Shown here: one piece after another, positions 20,951 to 33,700 of the stretch | How the letters are laid out: each line of letters begins with the position of its first letter | How positions within the stretch are numbered: position 1 is the first letter of the stretch | Notes under the pieces: model-generated | What the model saw: only the letters and a program-made list of their open reading frames with translations | The model's database searches: none | What the model was told of the DNA's origin: nothing | Position numbers and translations under genes: made by a program | Assembly (NCBI RefSeq): GCF_047663525.1 | Contig: NC_092602.1 | Coordinates: forward strand, 3,417,501 to 3,481,500 | DNA length: 64,000 nt | Source: Anas platyrhynchos | Lineage: Eukaryota; Chordata; Aves; Anseriformes; Anatidae | Reading direction: 5' to 3'

Positions 20951-21075
20951 GTTTTAATCAACTTCGCAAAGTTTGGCCGCAAACTTCGCCTCCGCCGCGG
21001 CCCTGCCCGCGCCGTGAGGGGAAGGGCTGCAGCCCCCTGCCCGCACTCACCGGGCCCAGCGCTCCCCCCCCCCCA

Positions 21076-24000
21076 CACACCGATTTCTGTGGAAAATACC
21101 TGTTGATAATTTTAGAATATCGTGGGTTTTTTTCTCCCCTCGGATGCCGCCAAGGAAAAATCCGCCTTTATTTTATTTTATGTTTTTCTTTCTTTCAGAC
21201 CGCTATTATCTACCCGCCTGAAGGTTGAAGGTCGACGGTAGATTGCGGCTTCTGAGGGATTAAAAAATAAATATTTTTGTTCGTAATGGACTCATTTTCT
21301 GCTTGCGAGCAGCTGTAAGCTTGCCCACCAAATATATATATTTACTTTTCTAAATTTGCGGGATAAATGTTGAAGCTTTTTAGCCTGCGTCTGCCACTCC
21401 ACAACTCATCTTCCACCCTCTATCATCATTACATTACTGGGGTTTTACTAATACACAACCACTCAGGAGCTGGATAACCCCTCTGAGGGTATCCTGCCCG
21501 ACCTGAGACCCCCAAGGTGAGACCCCAAGGTGAGACCCCCATCTCTTACCAGAAGCCACTCCAGGAGCAGTGAGGGTGCCTGCAGTTTTATTGCCCAGGC
21601 TAACGTCTGCCCAGTGCTATCCGCTGCTTTCAGTGCCAGAGATGGCAAAGGCAGGGAGCCCAGTCCCGCTCCTTGGAAGTCAGGGGCAAATTCCTTTGAA
21701 GTGACGCTGGTTCAGGCCTGTAGCATCTCTGGTCGAGGGCTGCTCTGCCAAGGGAGGCAGAGAGCATCTCCCTCACACAGACACAGAAAAAAATCGTGGG
21801 GCAGCTGGGTGATTTCCTCAGCAGGGAGAAGAATCGAGCGAGCCAGATACTGAGCTCCCCAGCTCATGACCTAACGACTGCACACTGCGTGACAGAAGCA
21901 TCTGAAAATTAGGACTGGTACCAGATAAAATACATAAATTTGTTACAGTTTTGTATTTTACCTTACGTCCAAGTACACGACTGCAGCTATTGTGGTGAAG
22001 CCCAGAGTAGCACAGATTACTCTTACAAGTGGTCTGTGCTCTCACCTCTCAGAGAGGGGACCTGAGAGCCCCAAGCACAGAATTATATATGCTAGTGACA
22101 GTATTTTGACAGCGGTGCACAGGGCTTCAAGAGTGTAATTCTCATGAGTCCTGAAAGATTTTGCAGGTAAACCCTCACACCCTGCACTGTGTCATTTAGA
22201 AGTCTGCATCCCCAAAACTTTGCATTCAGCTTTGTAAATCACTGCCTGCCTGCTGGTTCCTGGATGGGCAGCAAAGTCCTGCAGGCGAGGGGCACGCCGC
22301 ACTGGGATTTTCCATTGCTGCGTGGTTGTTTACAGCCACACCAAGTGAGTGCGAAATGGGAGTGTTCAGAGCCTGCCGTGGTGTTTTTCACGGCTTTGCA
22401 CCAACTCTAAAAAACTGCACTCAGGGCAATGCTGTGAAGAACAAGATCTCCTGTGTTTTGCCTGGTTTTATAATGATGGCTTAAAAATATACGATATTCC
22501 GGGACATGGGTGGGGTGGCATAAGGAGATGATTCGGTAAGGATTAACCTTTCTCCAGCCCAAGATATTACTTGCTTTGGAGCAAACTGACTTAGCGTGAG
22601 ATGCTCAGGCTTGTAGGGCCAGAGTACTTGCCCTGTAAGTGGGAACCCAGCAATACCACAGCATCACTCAGTCTCAGTATTTTATGTCTGCTCTTCTGTT
22701 CTCCTGGTGAACGATCTCCTGGTCTTATTGCTTGGCCTCTGAAGTTATGCAAGCTCCAACTGCCTTTGCTGGCTGCCTGTTGATTTTTGCAGATACCGCG
22801 GACGTTGGCTTGGATAGGAAGTACCTACAAGTTCTTCCTATCTGCCATGTGCTCTGTGGAGTTTTACCAAAGTTATTTTGAGCCAGGTGTGGCCACAATA
22901 AAACCACCACCATGCCTGGGCCCCAGGATGACAGTTTAGCTGGGTGACCACAGACTCGAGCTCCCTCGGAGGGGCTGCCTGCAGTTTCAACTTCTTTTGC
23001 ATCACGGCATGGCTTGCGCTGCTGAGGGTTTTGTTCTGCCCCTGCCTTGAGGGTAGCAGCTACAGTTCCAGCAGCTTTTGTGCTCCAGGCTGCTGACAGC
23101 AAGCTGCAGGTCTCTGCTCTGCAAACTGATGGCACAGCCTTGTTTACTGACAGCAAAAGCAGCTCTTAATCACCAAGTGGCCAAGTCATAGCGCAGGAAA
23201 TACAGCAGAGCAATTTTCTCTCCCACGTGACATGTTTCAAGCCTTCTCCACACTAAGAAGTAACTTAAAAATAAATGTTCCTATGCTTTTCAGCAAGGGA
23301 AAACGGACGGTAAGAGGTGCCTGTCTCTGCAGTCATCTGCAATTCCACTCACACACTGCCACAACACCTCCCATATTTTCCAGGTACACCAACCTCTTTC
23401 TCAGTGGTGTTAAGACCTGCAACTTTCACCCTGTTCCCCCCCCTTTTTTTTTCCTTTGTGTCGTCTCAGTTTCCTCTCCTGGTTTGACTTTCTCACCTCT
23501 GCTCCTCCCAAACCACTGGGAATACTCGGCAGCCAGGGTTTCCACGCAGTGAGCCTTCCAGCCCCTGCTCAGCCAAGCTCTGACTGACATCGAGGAGGTT
23601 TTCCCTTCGCAAAGCTCTGCGAGGTTGGATGCCGAACCCCTCTGGCAAGGGTGTAGGGAGCACAAATGCAAAGTGTGATGTTGGAAGGCGCAGGCAGCTG
23701 GCTGTCAGGACGGCTCTCCAAGGCAGAGAGGGGCCTTGGCCCATGCTTCAAGACAAACTCATTTGTCCCCTTGCGTCTGGAAATCAAACTAATAACCATC
23801 AGTGCCTGCAGAGCTATGCTGCAGCACACTCCGAGACCTGTGAATAGAGTGTAAACGAGTCTTGTTTCTTATCTTCTTGGGTGAAATGAACAATGAGAAG
23901 AATGAAAGATGGCACAGAAAGCCTCTGTTTTTTTGCTGGTATGTCTTTGACATGTAAAACATTACATGTGCGCATTAATTTCAATGTAATTAATTGTTGT

Positions 24001-27000
24001 CAAGTTTAATGAATTGAGTGACTTGGGGATGTTCTGACACTCACCACAGAGAGCCATGCAGCAGCGAGAGGAAAGATATGGGAAGTTTGTTCCTTTTTCT
24101 GCGGGGAATTCATATTTAAATATTTATCCCCACATTTCCAGGGAGGCAGCATCATAAATAGAATAAACATAAAGGTACCCATAAGTTTCTGAGCACTAAT
24201 TTCATCTGCAAGTCTCCAAACTGTTCTTTGGTACTAAAACTAAGACGAATGTCTAAAACAAAGTGAAAAGTCCCCTGCTTGGCCCAGGCTGAAAATGAAG
24301 CCTTTGAATTCCTGAGTGTGGGTGGATTTAACCCCTTTGAAGAGCACAAATGGTCGATGCATACCCCGAGGCTGCTCCCTCCAAATCGGCAAGGCTGCAG
24401 GCTGGGAATATGCAGTGACTGCAGCAGGATTTACCCAGTCTTGGGGCAAAGACATGCAAAGCAGCTTCCTGCAGCGCTGCTTATTTTGCCTGATACGTAC
24501 CAGCAGCTCTGGGGGCTCAGCACCACGGATAACTTGGGGAAGCCCAGGCCTGTGCCATGCTGCACTGTGCTGCACGTACGGCTTGGGCTTCGGGCCCGTG
24601 CTGTGCTGCACAGCTCCGTGGCTGCAGGCTGACCTTGGCCAGCTCACAACAAAGGAACCTGCAGGCGAGTCCCACTTCATACCAGCGATTACACCACCTG
24701 CGTGGCCTTGCCTTTATCTAGAAGTGCAGAAAGTTCTCGTGTGAACATCCTTTCTGTTTGACAGAAAGGACAAGCAGAATTGTTTTCTTTCCAGAAAAGC
24801 CTGTAGCAGCTTGAATGACCGAAAATGGGCTAACTCTTTCCACAGCCCCGGCATGCTGCACGCCTTTCAATACTGAACAACTCCACATTCCTGCATCTGA
24901 AGGGACATAAGTTTATCTATGCTATTTTCTCTTTCTATTTAGTGTTAGTGCTAGCAAATAACATTTGAAAAGACACCTTCCAGAGCCAAACACCTTCCTC
25001 ACTGATCGTAATGAACCAGCACTTCCTGGTGCAGAACACCTCCTGCCCCAGGCCCTGCTCCAGGGATGCTCCCGGGGTCGTCTGGGACGCTGACAATGAG
25101 GGCAAATTGTGCATTTTATCCTTTTGGGCTTCATTGTCACTCCCTTATCAGCTTGCTACAGCTCCTCACACTGCTGTCTCTGTTCCCTGCAACTGCATCC
25201 TCCAGGTTTCCGTCCTGTTCATTTTGTTTCCAAGAGAAATCTGACAGCCCTTGGTATCCCTCCACTATAATCTGCTTTCTGGCTGATGTTGGCTGCTTAC
25301 TGCCCCATCCTCATCAAAATGCACAAGGAACGCTCGATCCTGGATAGAAATACAGATTCCCTAGTTCTACTCTGATACCTTTTCTCCCCGAAATACCCCT
25401 GAAAGGACTGGATTGCTCCCCCCAGCGGGAAGCAGCCCTCTGAGACCCTCTGTGAGGGGGGCTGCGACGCAGCGTGACGAATCCAAGAACTCTGCCGCAG
25501 CAGCAGCGAGCCAGGCCCCAGGAAATCCTCTTCCAGCGCCTGGCCCGCATCAGCAGACAGGCTCGCTGTGATTTTGGATATAAGTTTGGACGCCTATTCC
25601 GGACAGACTCTCCCCATAAATTCTGCCAGATAAACTTTTTCCCAGCCGAGCCCTGCTCCCCACTTTCAGATGGTTCCTCCCAGGCCAGATGCCATATTAT
25701 CTGGAGCGACTTTTCCCTCCCAGCCTTGTTTTCCTCCTACTCCTGAGCCCTTTGTCTGTCTGCCAAGTGGAACAGCCCTGCCAGGCAGACAGCTGCTCGG
25801 CATCGCTGCGCGGGTGCTGCCCTATGGGCCGAGGAGCTGCTTCCAGGCTCGTTCCATCTTTGAGGGGGATGCTGTGCCTGAGAAATGGCGTGTGCAGGAA
25901 GGAGGGAAAAACGAGCACCTGTAAAGGTGTCAGAAGGGACTGGAAACGCTTAAGATAAAGAGGCCTTAATGCTACTTGGGTTTGCCTTAGAGACAGCGTG
26001 AGGATCGAGGCTGCTCCCTCCTGCTCTGGCTGGAGGTCTCCCTGGAGGACCGCAGCCCGGCACTGAGAAGTTTCCAAGCCCTTAGCCACAAAAGCGCAGG
26101 CCTGGAATCTCTCTAATGAGAGTTTTCCTCTTTGCCAGGCGAGCAAGCACCAGGCACCAATATCAAAACCAGCCAGATTCCAATGAAAACCAGCAAAGAA
26201 AATACGAACGGAAAGGAAATCGGTCTGCTGGTTAAGCCCAGGCAAACAGAGGCACGGAGCCCTGCAGCCAGCAGGACGGCCCTGCTGGGAGGGAGAGGCT
26301 GGCAGCTCCACCGAGGCTGCTCCTCCTTCGCTGCTCGCAGGGACAGCTCACCGCCTGCAGAGCATCCCGCATCGTCTTCCCAGACAGGCAAGGGCTCCAC
26401 CCTGCCCCATGCCTTCAGTTTGCCTGCAAGGACTCTCCCTTCTTGCCCTGCGGGCTGGACTCCTGCTTCCCTCCCACTCCCGAGCCCTTGAAGGCCGAGC
26501 CAAGGCGGGCGGCGCGGCCCAGGGCGCAGTCAGCTGGCACCGCTGCCCTGCCTCTGCCTCCCGCCCTGTGGGCCCCGGGCGGCAGCACCCCGCCCTTTGG
26601 CTGGGGCAGACGAGGTTTGGAGACTTGCTTTCATCCCAGCCCTGTCTGGGAAAGCTCCTGAACCTGCTCTGCAGCTGAGAAGTGGAAGGATCCACAGCAA
26701 AGCTGTGCGCTGGCCTCTTGAAGTGCTTCCCCTTCGTGGGCTGTGACCAGCGGTGTCAGACACCCCCGTGCCCAAATTCGAGTGGTGCGCAATAAGCGGC
26801 CCTGTGACAGCTGCGATGGCTGCAGGATCTCGTTTCCTTTTGGAACCATGCACTGGGGTTAAGCTTTTGGCTTTTGTGGCTTCACAGAAACCCTTCCAAG
26901 TGCAAACCGAGTGTCACCAGACCCGCGACATCTTCCTGAAACAAATAGTGAAGGGACACCAACTCGCCAGTCCCTCAGCCTCCTTGCGACATCAAGCTTC

Positions 27001-28970
27001 GAGCCTGATGGGAGCGTCCCCAGTTGTTTTGTTATTGGTCATTTGAGCAGAGGAAGTGGAGGAGAGAGTAGAAGCAAAGCCCAGGGATGGAAAATGGAAA
27101 TGACTGCGAGGAAAGGAATGTGGAGCTTCCAACAACTTGGGGAGAGGAGAGCAGAGCAGGGAGAAGGGGGAAGGAGGAAAACCTGAGGGTAAATTGCAGC
27201 AACGCCATTGCAGATTCTTGCAGAACGTAGTCCCAAGTCAGTGACGGGCTGTGGTCTCCAGGCAGGCTTTGTGATACTGCCTGCAAACCCCTTCTCCCCA
27301 TACAGAAGCAGAGAGAGGCTCAGGTTCCCCCACGGTCTCCCTGGAGCAGAGATGCTGGGTGTTATCCCCACAGAGCCACCAGCCAGCCTGGCAGCGGCCG
27401 TGCCAGCTCACCTGGGGCTCTCCGTGCACAGGGAGCAAGAGGGACAACCCCAGATGTGGAGGATTTACAGCCCTGGCAGATGCTCGTCACAGGAGCGAGC
27501 ATCACCTGTAATTTAAATAGTGCAGGCTGAGGCTCAGAGACCTGACAGCAGCCCCACACCACACAGCTGAGGCAGGAGCCCAGTGCAAAGCCCCCAAGAC
27601 CCTGAAGGAGCCACTGCCCTCCTGCTGCTGCCCAGAAAGGGGAGGCCACAGTGTCCTCCCCTCCCCAGGAGCACGCTGGCCTGGGACTGGCTTTTCTCTT
27701 GCCAGGGAAGGAAGGAAATGCCAGTGTTGGCTCAAGTCCACTCCAAGAAGAAGCAAATGGCCAGCGGGACATGCGCAGCTCAGCTGCTGTCCTGCAGCCC
27801 CCAGGCCCAAGCTGCGGATGGACAAATCGAGTCCCCCCCCCCAAAAAAAAAAATCAGGTAGGAGATGGCACCAAGAAAGGCCCCGTCTGAGAGGTGCGAG
27901 CACGGCGCAGCACTGGGTGCTCCCAAAGCCTCTTACACTGAGGGCAGTGCCAGCAGGTTGTGGAGGCAGCGGCAGGCCCAGATCTGCACTCTGCTTTCGT
28001 TGCTCACATCTCCGTTTTTATTCACTCCAACTAACTTCAGGGGAGATCTTACCTAGAAGTAATTAAGGTGCTGGCACCCTGGTTCATGACTTAACTTGGC
28101 CGCTCTGGCTAAGCTGATACAGATCTCTGTTTCGTGCCCTGCAATTCACTGCGAATTCAGCAGGCACAATCAATTTTCCTGGCTTTTGTGTAACGGGACC
28201 TCAAGTAAGGAACAAATAAACTAGACCGGGACTTCCAAGAGTAAAGGCCATCAGCTCACTGGCTGCCTCTCTGTCATTTTTAAGGTGTATTAGATATGTA
28301 AATACAAACACACATTCACACACACACAAAGCAAACAAACAAAATATCCAGTATCTTAAAACATTTCTCCCTTACACACCAAAGTCTGCTGCTTTATTAC
28401 TTCGAATTATAGAATTACTACCTAAGTTCTGAGGTTTGGGTATCTTCATTTATTGCTGAAATCTTGGCATCATCACTCTTCTGGATTTGGGGAAAAAGAG
28501 AATAAAAATCAACTCAAAATTATTCACAGTGACAGGATTAGATTAGCCTGTTTATCCCAAACATATCCCAGACATAGGAAAGATACTTCCGTGCTATGCA
28601 TGGAATATAAAGGAGTTGATACTTCCCAATCTGGATACAGCTTTCATAAACTCTCCTCCCCTTTGTAAGATTACTGCAGTTAGCATTCAAAGAATCCTGC
28701 GAATCTGCTCTTAGCTACCAGTCATGCCAATGCAATGAACCAGCGAAACACCCTCTGTCGTTTAAGAAGTGCCAGGTGCCTAAATAGATAGCAACAAAGA
28801 TATTTGGCTTATTACAGCACAACTTCTGCTACTCCGAAGGATCCTAAGATGGAGCAACAATTCGTATGTTTAACGTATGCAGAAGTGTTGCTGAAAGGCG
28901 TTCCGGTGTAAACAGCCTCTGTGGGGAAGTTCCACAATAGAAAATTAAAGGGGAAAAAAAAAAAAAAAAA
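21076..28970. other. Intergenic region between CDK2AP1 and SBNO1
   Basis: No coding exon with recognisable family sequence was found on either strand. The longest open frames (for example minus strand 25697-26311) lack splice context and family resemblance and lie in GC-rich DNA where long frames arise by chance. I saw no clear CR1 copy. CA/AAAC-rich simple sequence occurs near 28301-28340. The interval may hold regulatory elements of either neighbour, but none can be named from sequence alone. Confidence 0.5.
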
Positions 28971-28990
28971 CAAGGTAGTAGTCAGTTTAA

Positions 28991-28996
28991 TTTATT
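28991..28996 (-). terminator. SBNO1: Distal SBNO1 polyadenylation signal
   Basis: The minus strand reads AATAAA, followed about 20 nt later by a 17-nt T run (28954-28970) that is an ideal U-rich downstream element. The sequence from here back to the SBNO1 stop is AT-rich without another gene. This makes it a good candidate for the end of a long 3' UTR of about 5.97 kb. Confidence 0.55.
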
Positions 28997-31492
28997 TAGC
29001 TTAAAAAAGAACTCAATACATAGTTTGTGTTCCACAGTTTGTCATTTTTGTGAATATAAATCATTCTAAACACTATTTTATTGCCAGGCACTCACAATTC
29101 TGCCACTTTGTATGAGAGCAGTTGGCCCGTGCAGGTATCGTCTGCTCAAATGGGGAACGCGGGGACGTGCGGTGCAACACTGTACTGTAGGGTGGTTTTT
29201 AAGGTTGGCAAACATTTCCCATTAGGATAGGCAACAACAGTAACAAAAATAACCATACACAATTCAACTGAAATGTTACACGTCTTTGGAATTTTGTCAG
29301 GTTGGATTATTAAAGATGCAGACTGAAGTAGCATTAATAGGGAAGTCCTGCTATAAAAAAATAGCGTGTCCTTAGTGCAGAGGTAGTCTCACAGCAAAAG
29401 TTATTGCAGGGGTGCAGTACAGACCCTCCACAGGATTGCCAAAAGCTGCTGAGGCAAAGAACACCCACCTCAAATAAAATTCAGTATGCTGTGGGGCTTT
29501 CTGTAAATAATTAAACAATAAATCAAGTGACCCAGCAAATAAAAATGCCATCGTGCCTGCAATGAATCTGGCATTTTACTGAAGTTAACCTCTCCAAATC
29601 AGAAAGCAGATAGGTAAATATACTTGCAGAAATGTCTCTTTATCCTTCCCAGTGCAAATCAAATGTAGGAAACCCCCTCTGCTGCAGGTGACCTGTCTAA
29701 TTATGCCCTAAGAGCAATCAAGTTCAGAAACACTAGCCAAACTTAGTTCTTATCAAGCTTAACGTGTGTTGATTCAGCTACTTCACCACTGGTGGACCTT
29801 ACTTATTTATTTATTTTTAAATATACCATTTAAATCTGGATGTATTTCTGTGTTGGTTAAGCTAACTGCATAAGTGCATCGAATCTTTTCCCTTCAGTCT
29901 GTCCTCCCAGCACAGCTGTCTTCCGTTTACACGTGCAGCATGGAAATCTGTGAAAACCTGCAGTGTCAGTTCATAACACAGCAGATTGAAATTCTATATG
30001 CTAGTTTTGGCCTCAACTTAAACCTGCCCAGCTCCTATTCTGGAATCTTATCATAGCCTCAAACTTTGTCCCCTCAAAAAACGTTTTGGGACCAATTAAG
30101 GAATAGTGAAGCAAAGCTGATTAAGAAAGTTCGTACTAGGTTTTTACTTATCAGCCAATTCAGCAGAAGCTGTTAGAGGTAATTTGCCCTCAGCTGTTCT
30201 AATTGCAGCTGAGACACTCCTATTTCCAAGTCTTTTCTTCTCTCCTTCATGTTTTTCTCCTCAAAAAGAGAACTGTTGCTTCTCAAACTGGGTGCACAAC
30301 CTAAGCAGCAAAGGAGGCCAACACTGCTCTCGGCTGTCTGAAGCGTCAGCCCCGGAGGTTTCCCATGTCTCATTCTGCACTCACGCATGTTTGTGGTTGC
30401 ATTACTTCATTACTTCTGCCAACTTTGTCAGCCTTTACCATCAGATTCCACGACACAGAACCATACAGCTACCAGCACACGACCAAAACGCTTCTTTCTC
30501 AGCATTCATTGTTAAGCCTGTATTGACCATAGAAATTACCAGAAGTATTTTGCTGCTATTTGCAGCTGGATGCTTCTTACAGTGACTCTCCAGTCAATGG
30601 ACTTTGCAAACCACTTAATTCTGGAAAAAACCTATGGGCACAGTCCATCCCAGTGTGAACAAAAGGGGAAGGGCAAAGCTGGTGTGAGAGCTGCTGGAAG
30701 CTCAATAAGCTAAATTGGAAACAGACAATTCAATGAAATTCTCATCTGTCTCTAACTTAGATCTAAAGATAAGTGTTTTTATCTGCCAATTAAAAATGTG
30801 CACCATTTTTCAAAGGTGTAGAAATTCCCTTACCTCTGTTTTGCACATGTACAGGAAGCTCAAAACTTTCCCAGGAAACAATCTACAAGAGCAGCATCTT
30901 TTCTACTGCCAAATTATCCCTCTCTTCCAGAGTGCTTTTAAGACAGTTAATATTTAATATGGATATAGCAATCAACCTTTTACATGTTAGGCTAGTGGGC
31001 AGGTTCTGATGCTGATGTTAATTCCCTAGAGCTCTTCTTGTAGGAGCTCACAGAAGGCATAACTGGAGATACCAGTAGGTGCAAGAAAATTTAAATTTAC
31101 CTAGGAATGAATCTTAAGATCTGAAACACACTGAAAAAAATAAAGAAAAACAAAATATGTTTCTTTCTGATACAGGCACTAAAAGTGAATAGTACGAGTC
31201 AACTCGAAGATACTGGGAACCAATTTCTTGCAAGAAAATGCATTATACACTAAAAATATCAAATAAAAACACACAGCATGAAAAGGACCGTGGAAGACAG
31301 ACAACTGATAGTTTTGAAAAAAATGATGACAACATATTAACATCTACGATGTATGCAGACATCCCTTGGAAGTTTTATATATGCTATATATATTTCAAAG
31401 TACACACAAATTGCCTATTTGGCAAGTTGAGAAAATAGGAATACATCTTGGGAAGGTCATGAAGAAAAAAACACACAAAGGAAAACAAGAGT

Positions 31493-31562
31493 TATTTACA
31501 TTCATTAATTCAGTAGCCTTTAACATCTCTATATACATACATATTCTTTCTATATATGTACA
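31493..31562 (-). promoter_or_regulatory. SBNO1: Cluster of three Pumilio recognition elements
   Basis: On the minus (SBNO1 sense) strand, three exact TGTANATA octamers occur within 70 nt: TGTAAATA (31493-31500), TGTATATA (31530-31537) and TGTACATA (31555-31562). PUM1/PUM2 bind UGUANAUA in 3' UTRs and usually promote decay. The cluster lies within the proposed long 3' UTR. Binding is inferred from the motif alone. Confidence 0.5.
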
Positions 31563-32637
31563 GACTGCAATAGGATCTGAACGAAGCTTATTCCAAACGC
31601 AACTGAAAAATACAAAAACCCCTTGATAATTCACTTGACAAATGTTTACAGGTTGCAGAGCTTTCTTAATTTACAAAGAAAATACCACACATTGAGTAGA
31701 CAACTAGCATCTTTGGGGAACTTTAAGTCCTTACGAGAGGTGTATATTCCTAACACACCACACAGCAATTGGAAAAAATCCGAAAATTTGCTGTGCAGAG
31801 TGGGTTTTAGGGGGTTATAACTGCATTTGCTGTGTCAGACACATCTTAAGTATGAAACTAGTTAACAAGTCAATATTCAGTAGCTGTCAAGGGACATTTT
31901 AAGAAAAGAAAACCCAAGTTTTTTATCCCTTCATTTCTCAAGTCAGCTTAAAGAAATATCCTCCCCTTCTACAGCGTGCTTCCGGAACTCATCCAGTACA
32001 GGAATTTCCACCAGCATCTTACATTTAGGCTTGCCTCTGTTATCAGAGGCATCTATCCTTTATAAATTTAACATCCATTTCAGATGCTGATTTTTGTGAA
32101 ACAGTTCTGTTGTTCCAGAAGTAACAGAAATATAGATACAGTTCTAGCCTTATATTTATACGATGTAACAATTGGTCTCTCCTTTTTCCTCCCTTTGAGG
32201 ATGTTTTTCTGACAGGCAGTGCTGCAAGATATTAACACATCCCTGTCCTTATCTCATCCATAGTGCTATTCATAGTCCTTTTCTTCCCCAAGTGTTACCA
32301 GCAGTTAATACAAGGATGTATTACCAAATAATAATAATTAAAAAGATCTAGCAGGAATTTTTGAGAGTATATTTCTGTAGCTTGAAGACTAACTTTCCTT
32401 CTTTGGAAAGTTAACCTTTCAGATGTTGCAACACTCTGGAGCTGTGGATGCAGCTGTGTTAGTAACAGAATGACAGAGCCAAGGAACTGAGAGTGGCAAG
32501 TGGGTAGAGAACATGCAAAGAAGACTAAGTAGGGGGAAGCCAGTACTGGAATAGGAACAAATCTTACAGCTCTTTTAGTATGGTATAATTTTTTCCTCCA
32601 GGTAACACAAGTCTACAGGAAATTTAAGAGGGTGTGA

Positions 32638-32705
32638 ACGGTTTGGGTTGGAAGTGGCCTTTAAAGATCTAATCCACCCTGCCGCTACCAGCAGGGACAT
32701 CTCGT
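32638..32705 (-). mobile_element. Short CR1 3'-end remnant
   Basis: The plus strand reads GGTTTGGGTTGGAAGTGGCC, then TTTAAAGATCTAATCCACCCTG, the reverse complement of the CR1 3' region (typical GGTTTGGGTTGGAAGGGACC). It is a small fragment inside the SBNO1 3' UTR, so it may be transcribed in the mRNA. Confidence 0.75.
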
Positions 32706-33618
32706 GTATTTACTACTCCATTTTACTGAGGATTAAGATGGAAAATACCATGTCACCCTCAGAACAGAAGTTATTTCTACACTGATTAAAAAACAACTGA
32801 AGTCCACATACACAGCTTGCTGTTACTAGCAATTTGGTTCACTATCTGTTGCAATAGTAATCTGTCAACATACTTCTCAAAATCCCATTGCTTTTCCTGG
32901 AGTGGATGCCAAATACATCCAATGGTGGGTACATAGCACATGAACATCCTCCCCCACACCCTGTCTGTGGTCTTGAGTTTTCCAATGCATAATCAGCTTC
33001 TCCTGATATCACAGCATTCAGGCAAGCTTCCCTTCTCTACCAGAGGATTAAAAAAACCTCAAGACACACCTACCACCTGCATTACAAGTACTTTACAGAG
33101 ATGTAGCAGGTGCTAGAGCAATATCATGCATGCCAATTTATCCTGGATCTGTATTTCCAGTTTGTCAGAACTGTGTTCCGACCATTTCAGGTTGTGGAGT
33201 TGAGGAGAGCAGGCCGAGAGGAGAGCAGGTGACTGCCTTCCACAACAAGCACGTGCACCGTTACTGCACGGGGATGCTGGCACTGGTAGCACTAACAGAG
33301 CCTCAAGTGAAATAATCCATGCAAGGGAGCTCACTTCAGCCTGAATTCAGTGATGGAACTTCTGGCCCCATTACTTATGGAAAAACTGAGACACTTGAAT
33401 CTGGCTCCCTGAAGGTTTACAAAGTGACATGCTACGATAAATTGCTGCTCTGGCAGGAGACCCTTATTTAAAATCTGCATCAAGGTCTAAATACAGTTTA
33501 CTTCTTGCCTCTCTAATGAGTTCAACTGAAATATTTGGACTGCAAGACAGAAGCCTGGTTAAAGCAGACCAGAACATGCCAAGTCCTGTAAATTCCAATT
33601 GTAAAGACTTGTTAGTTG

Positions 33619-33642
33619 TTTTTTTTTTTTTTTTTTTTTTTT
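33619..33642. repeat. Homopolymer T run (24 nt)
   Basis: An uninterrupted run of 24 T on the plus strand reads as A24 in the SBNO1 transcript orientation. It lies about 52 nt past an AATAAA, so internal oligo-dT priming in cDNA libraries could mimic a polyadenylation site here. Confidence 0.95.
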
Positions 33643-33694
33643 GGAATACAGTGATTGCCTAAACAAGACTCCACTTCTTGTTAGTACAATAACT

Positions 33695-33700
33695 TTTATT
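33695..33700 (-). terminator. SBNO1: Proximal SBNO1 polyadenylation signal
   Basis: The minus strand reads AATAAA in the context TCAAATAAAAGTTATTG, about 1.25 kb past the stop. The downstream sequence has GT-containing segments (TTATTGTAC, GTCTTGTTTAGG). It is a candidate for the short-form 3' end. Confidence 0.4.

Larger units (their letters stand above)
19790..21075 (-). promoter_or_regulatory. CDK2AP1: CpG island covering CDK2AP1 promoter, exon 1 and start of intron 1
   Basis: Very high GC and CpG density surround coding exon 1 (20424-20478) and extend upstream (higher coordinates) to about 21075. There is no TATA box. The island contains GGCGGCTGA-type tandem units near 20146-20180, long G-runs near 20337-20361, a GAG-triplet run at 20504-20530, and a GA-rich tract at 20858-20950. 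Transcription probably starts somewhere between about 20600 and 20950, but the exact start cannot be read. Confidence 0.8.

Noticed and set aside
20622..20957. Plus-strand 111-codon frame across the CDK2AP1 promoter
   Set aside because: It is antisense to the CDK2AP1 5' UTR and encodes low-complexity Arg/Gly/Pro/Glu from GC- and GA-rich repeats.
25697..26311. 204-codon open frame on the minus strand in the CDK2AP1-SBNO1 gap
   Set aside because: The composition looks random (Leu/Ser/Gly-rich, no domain). The region is GC-rich and no splice sites or homologous exons flank it.
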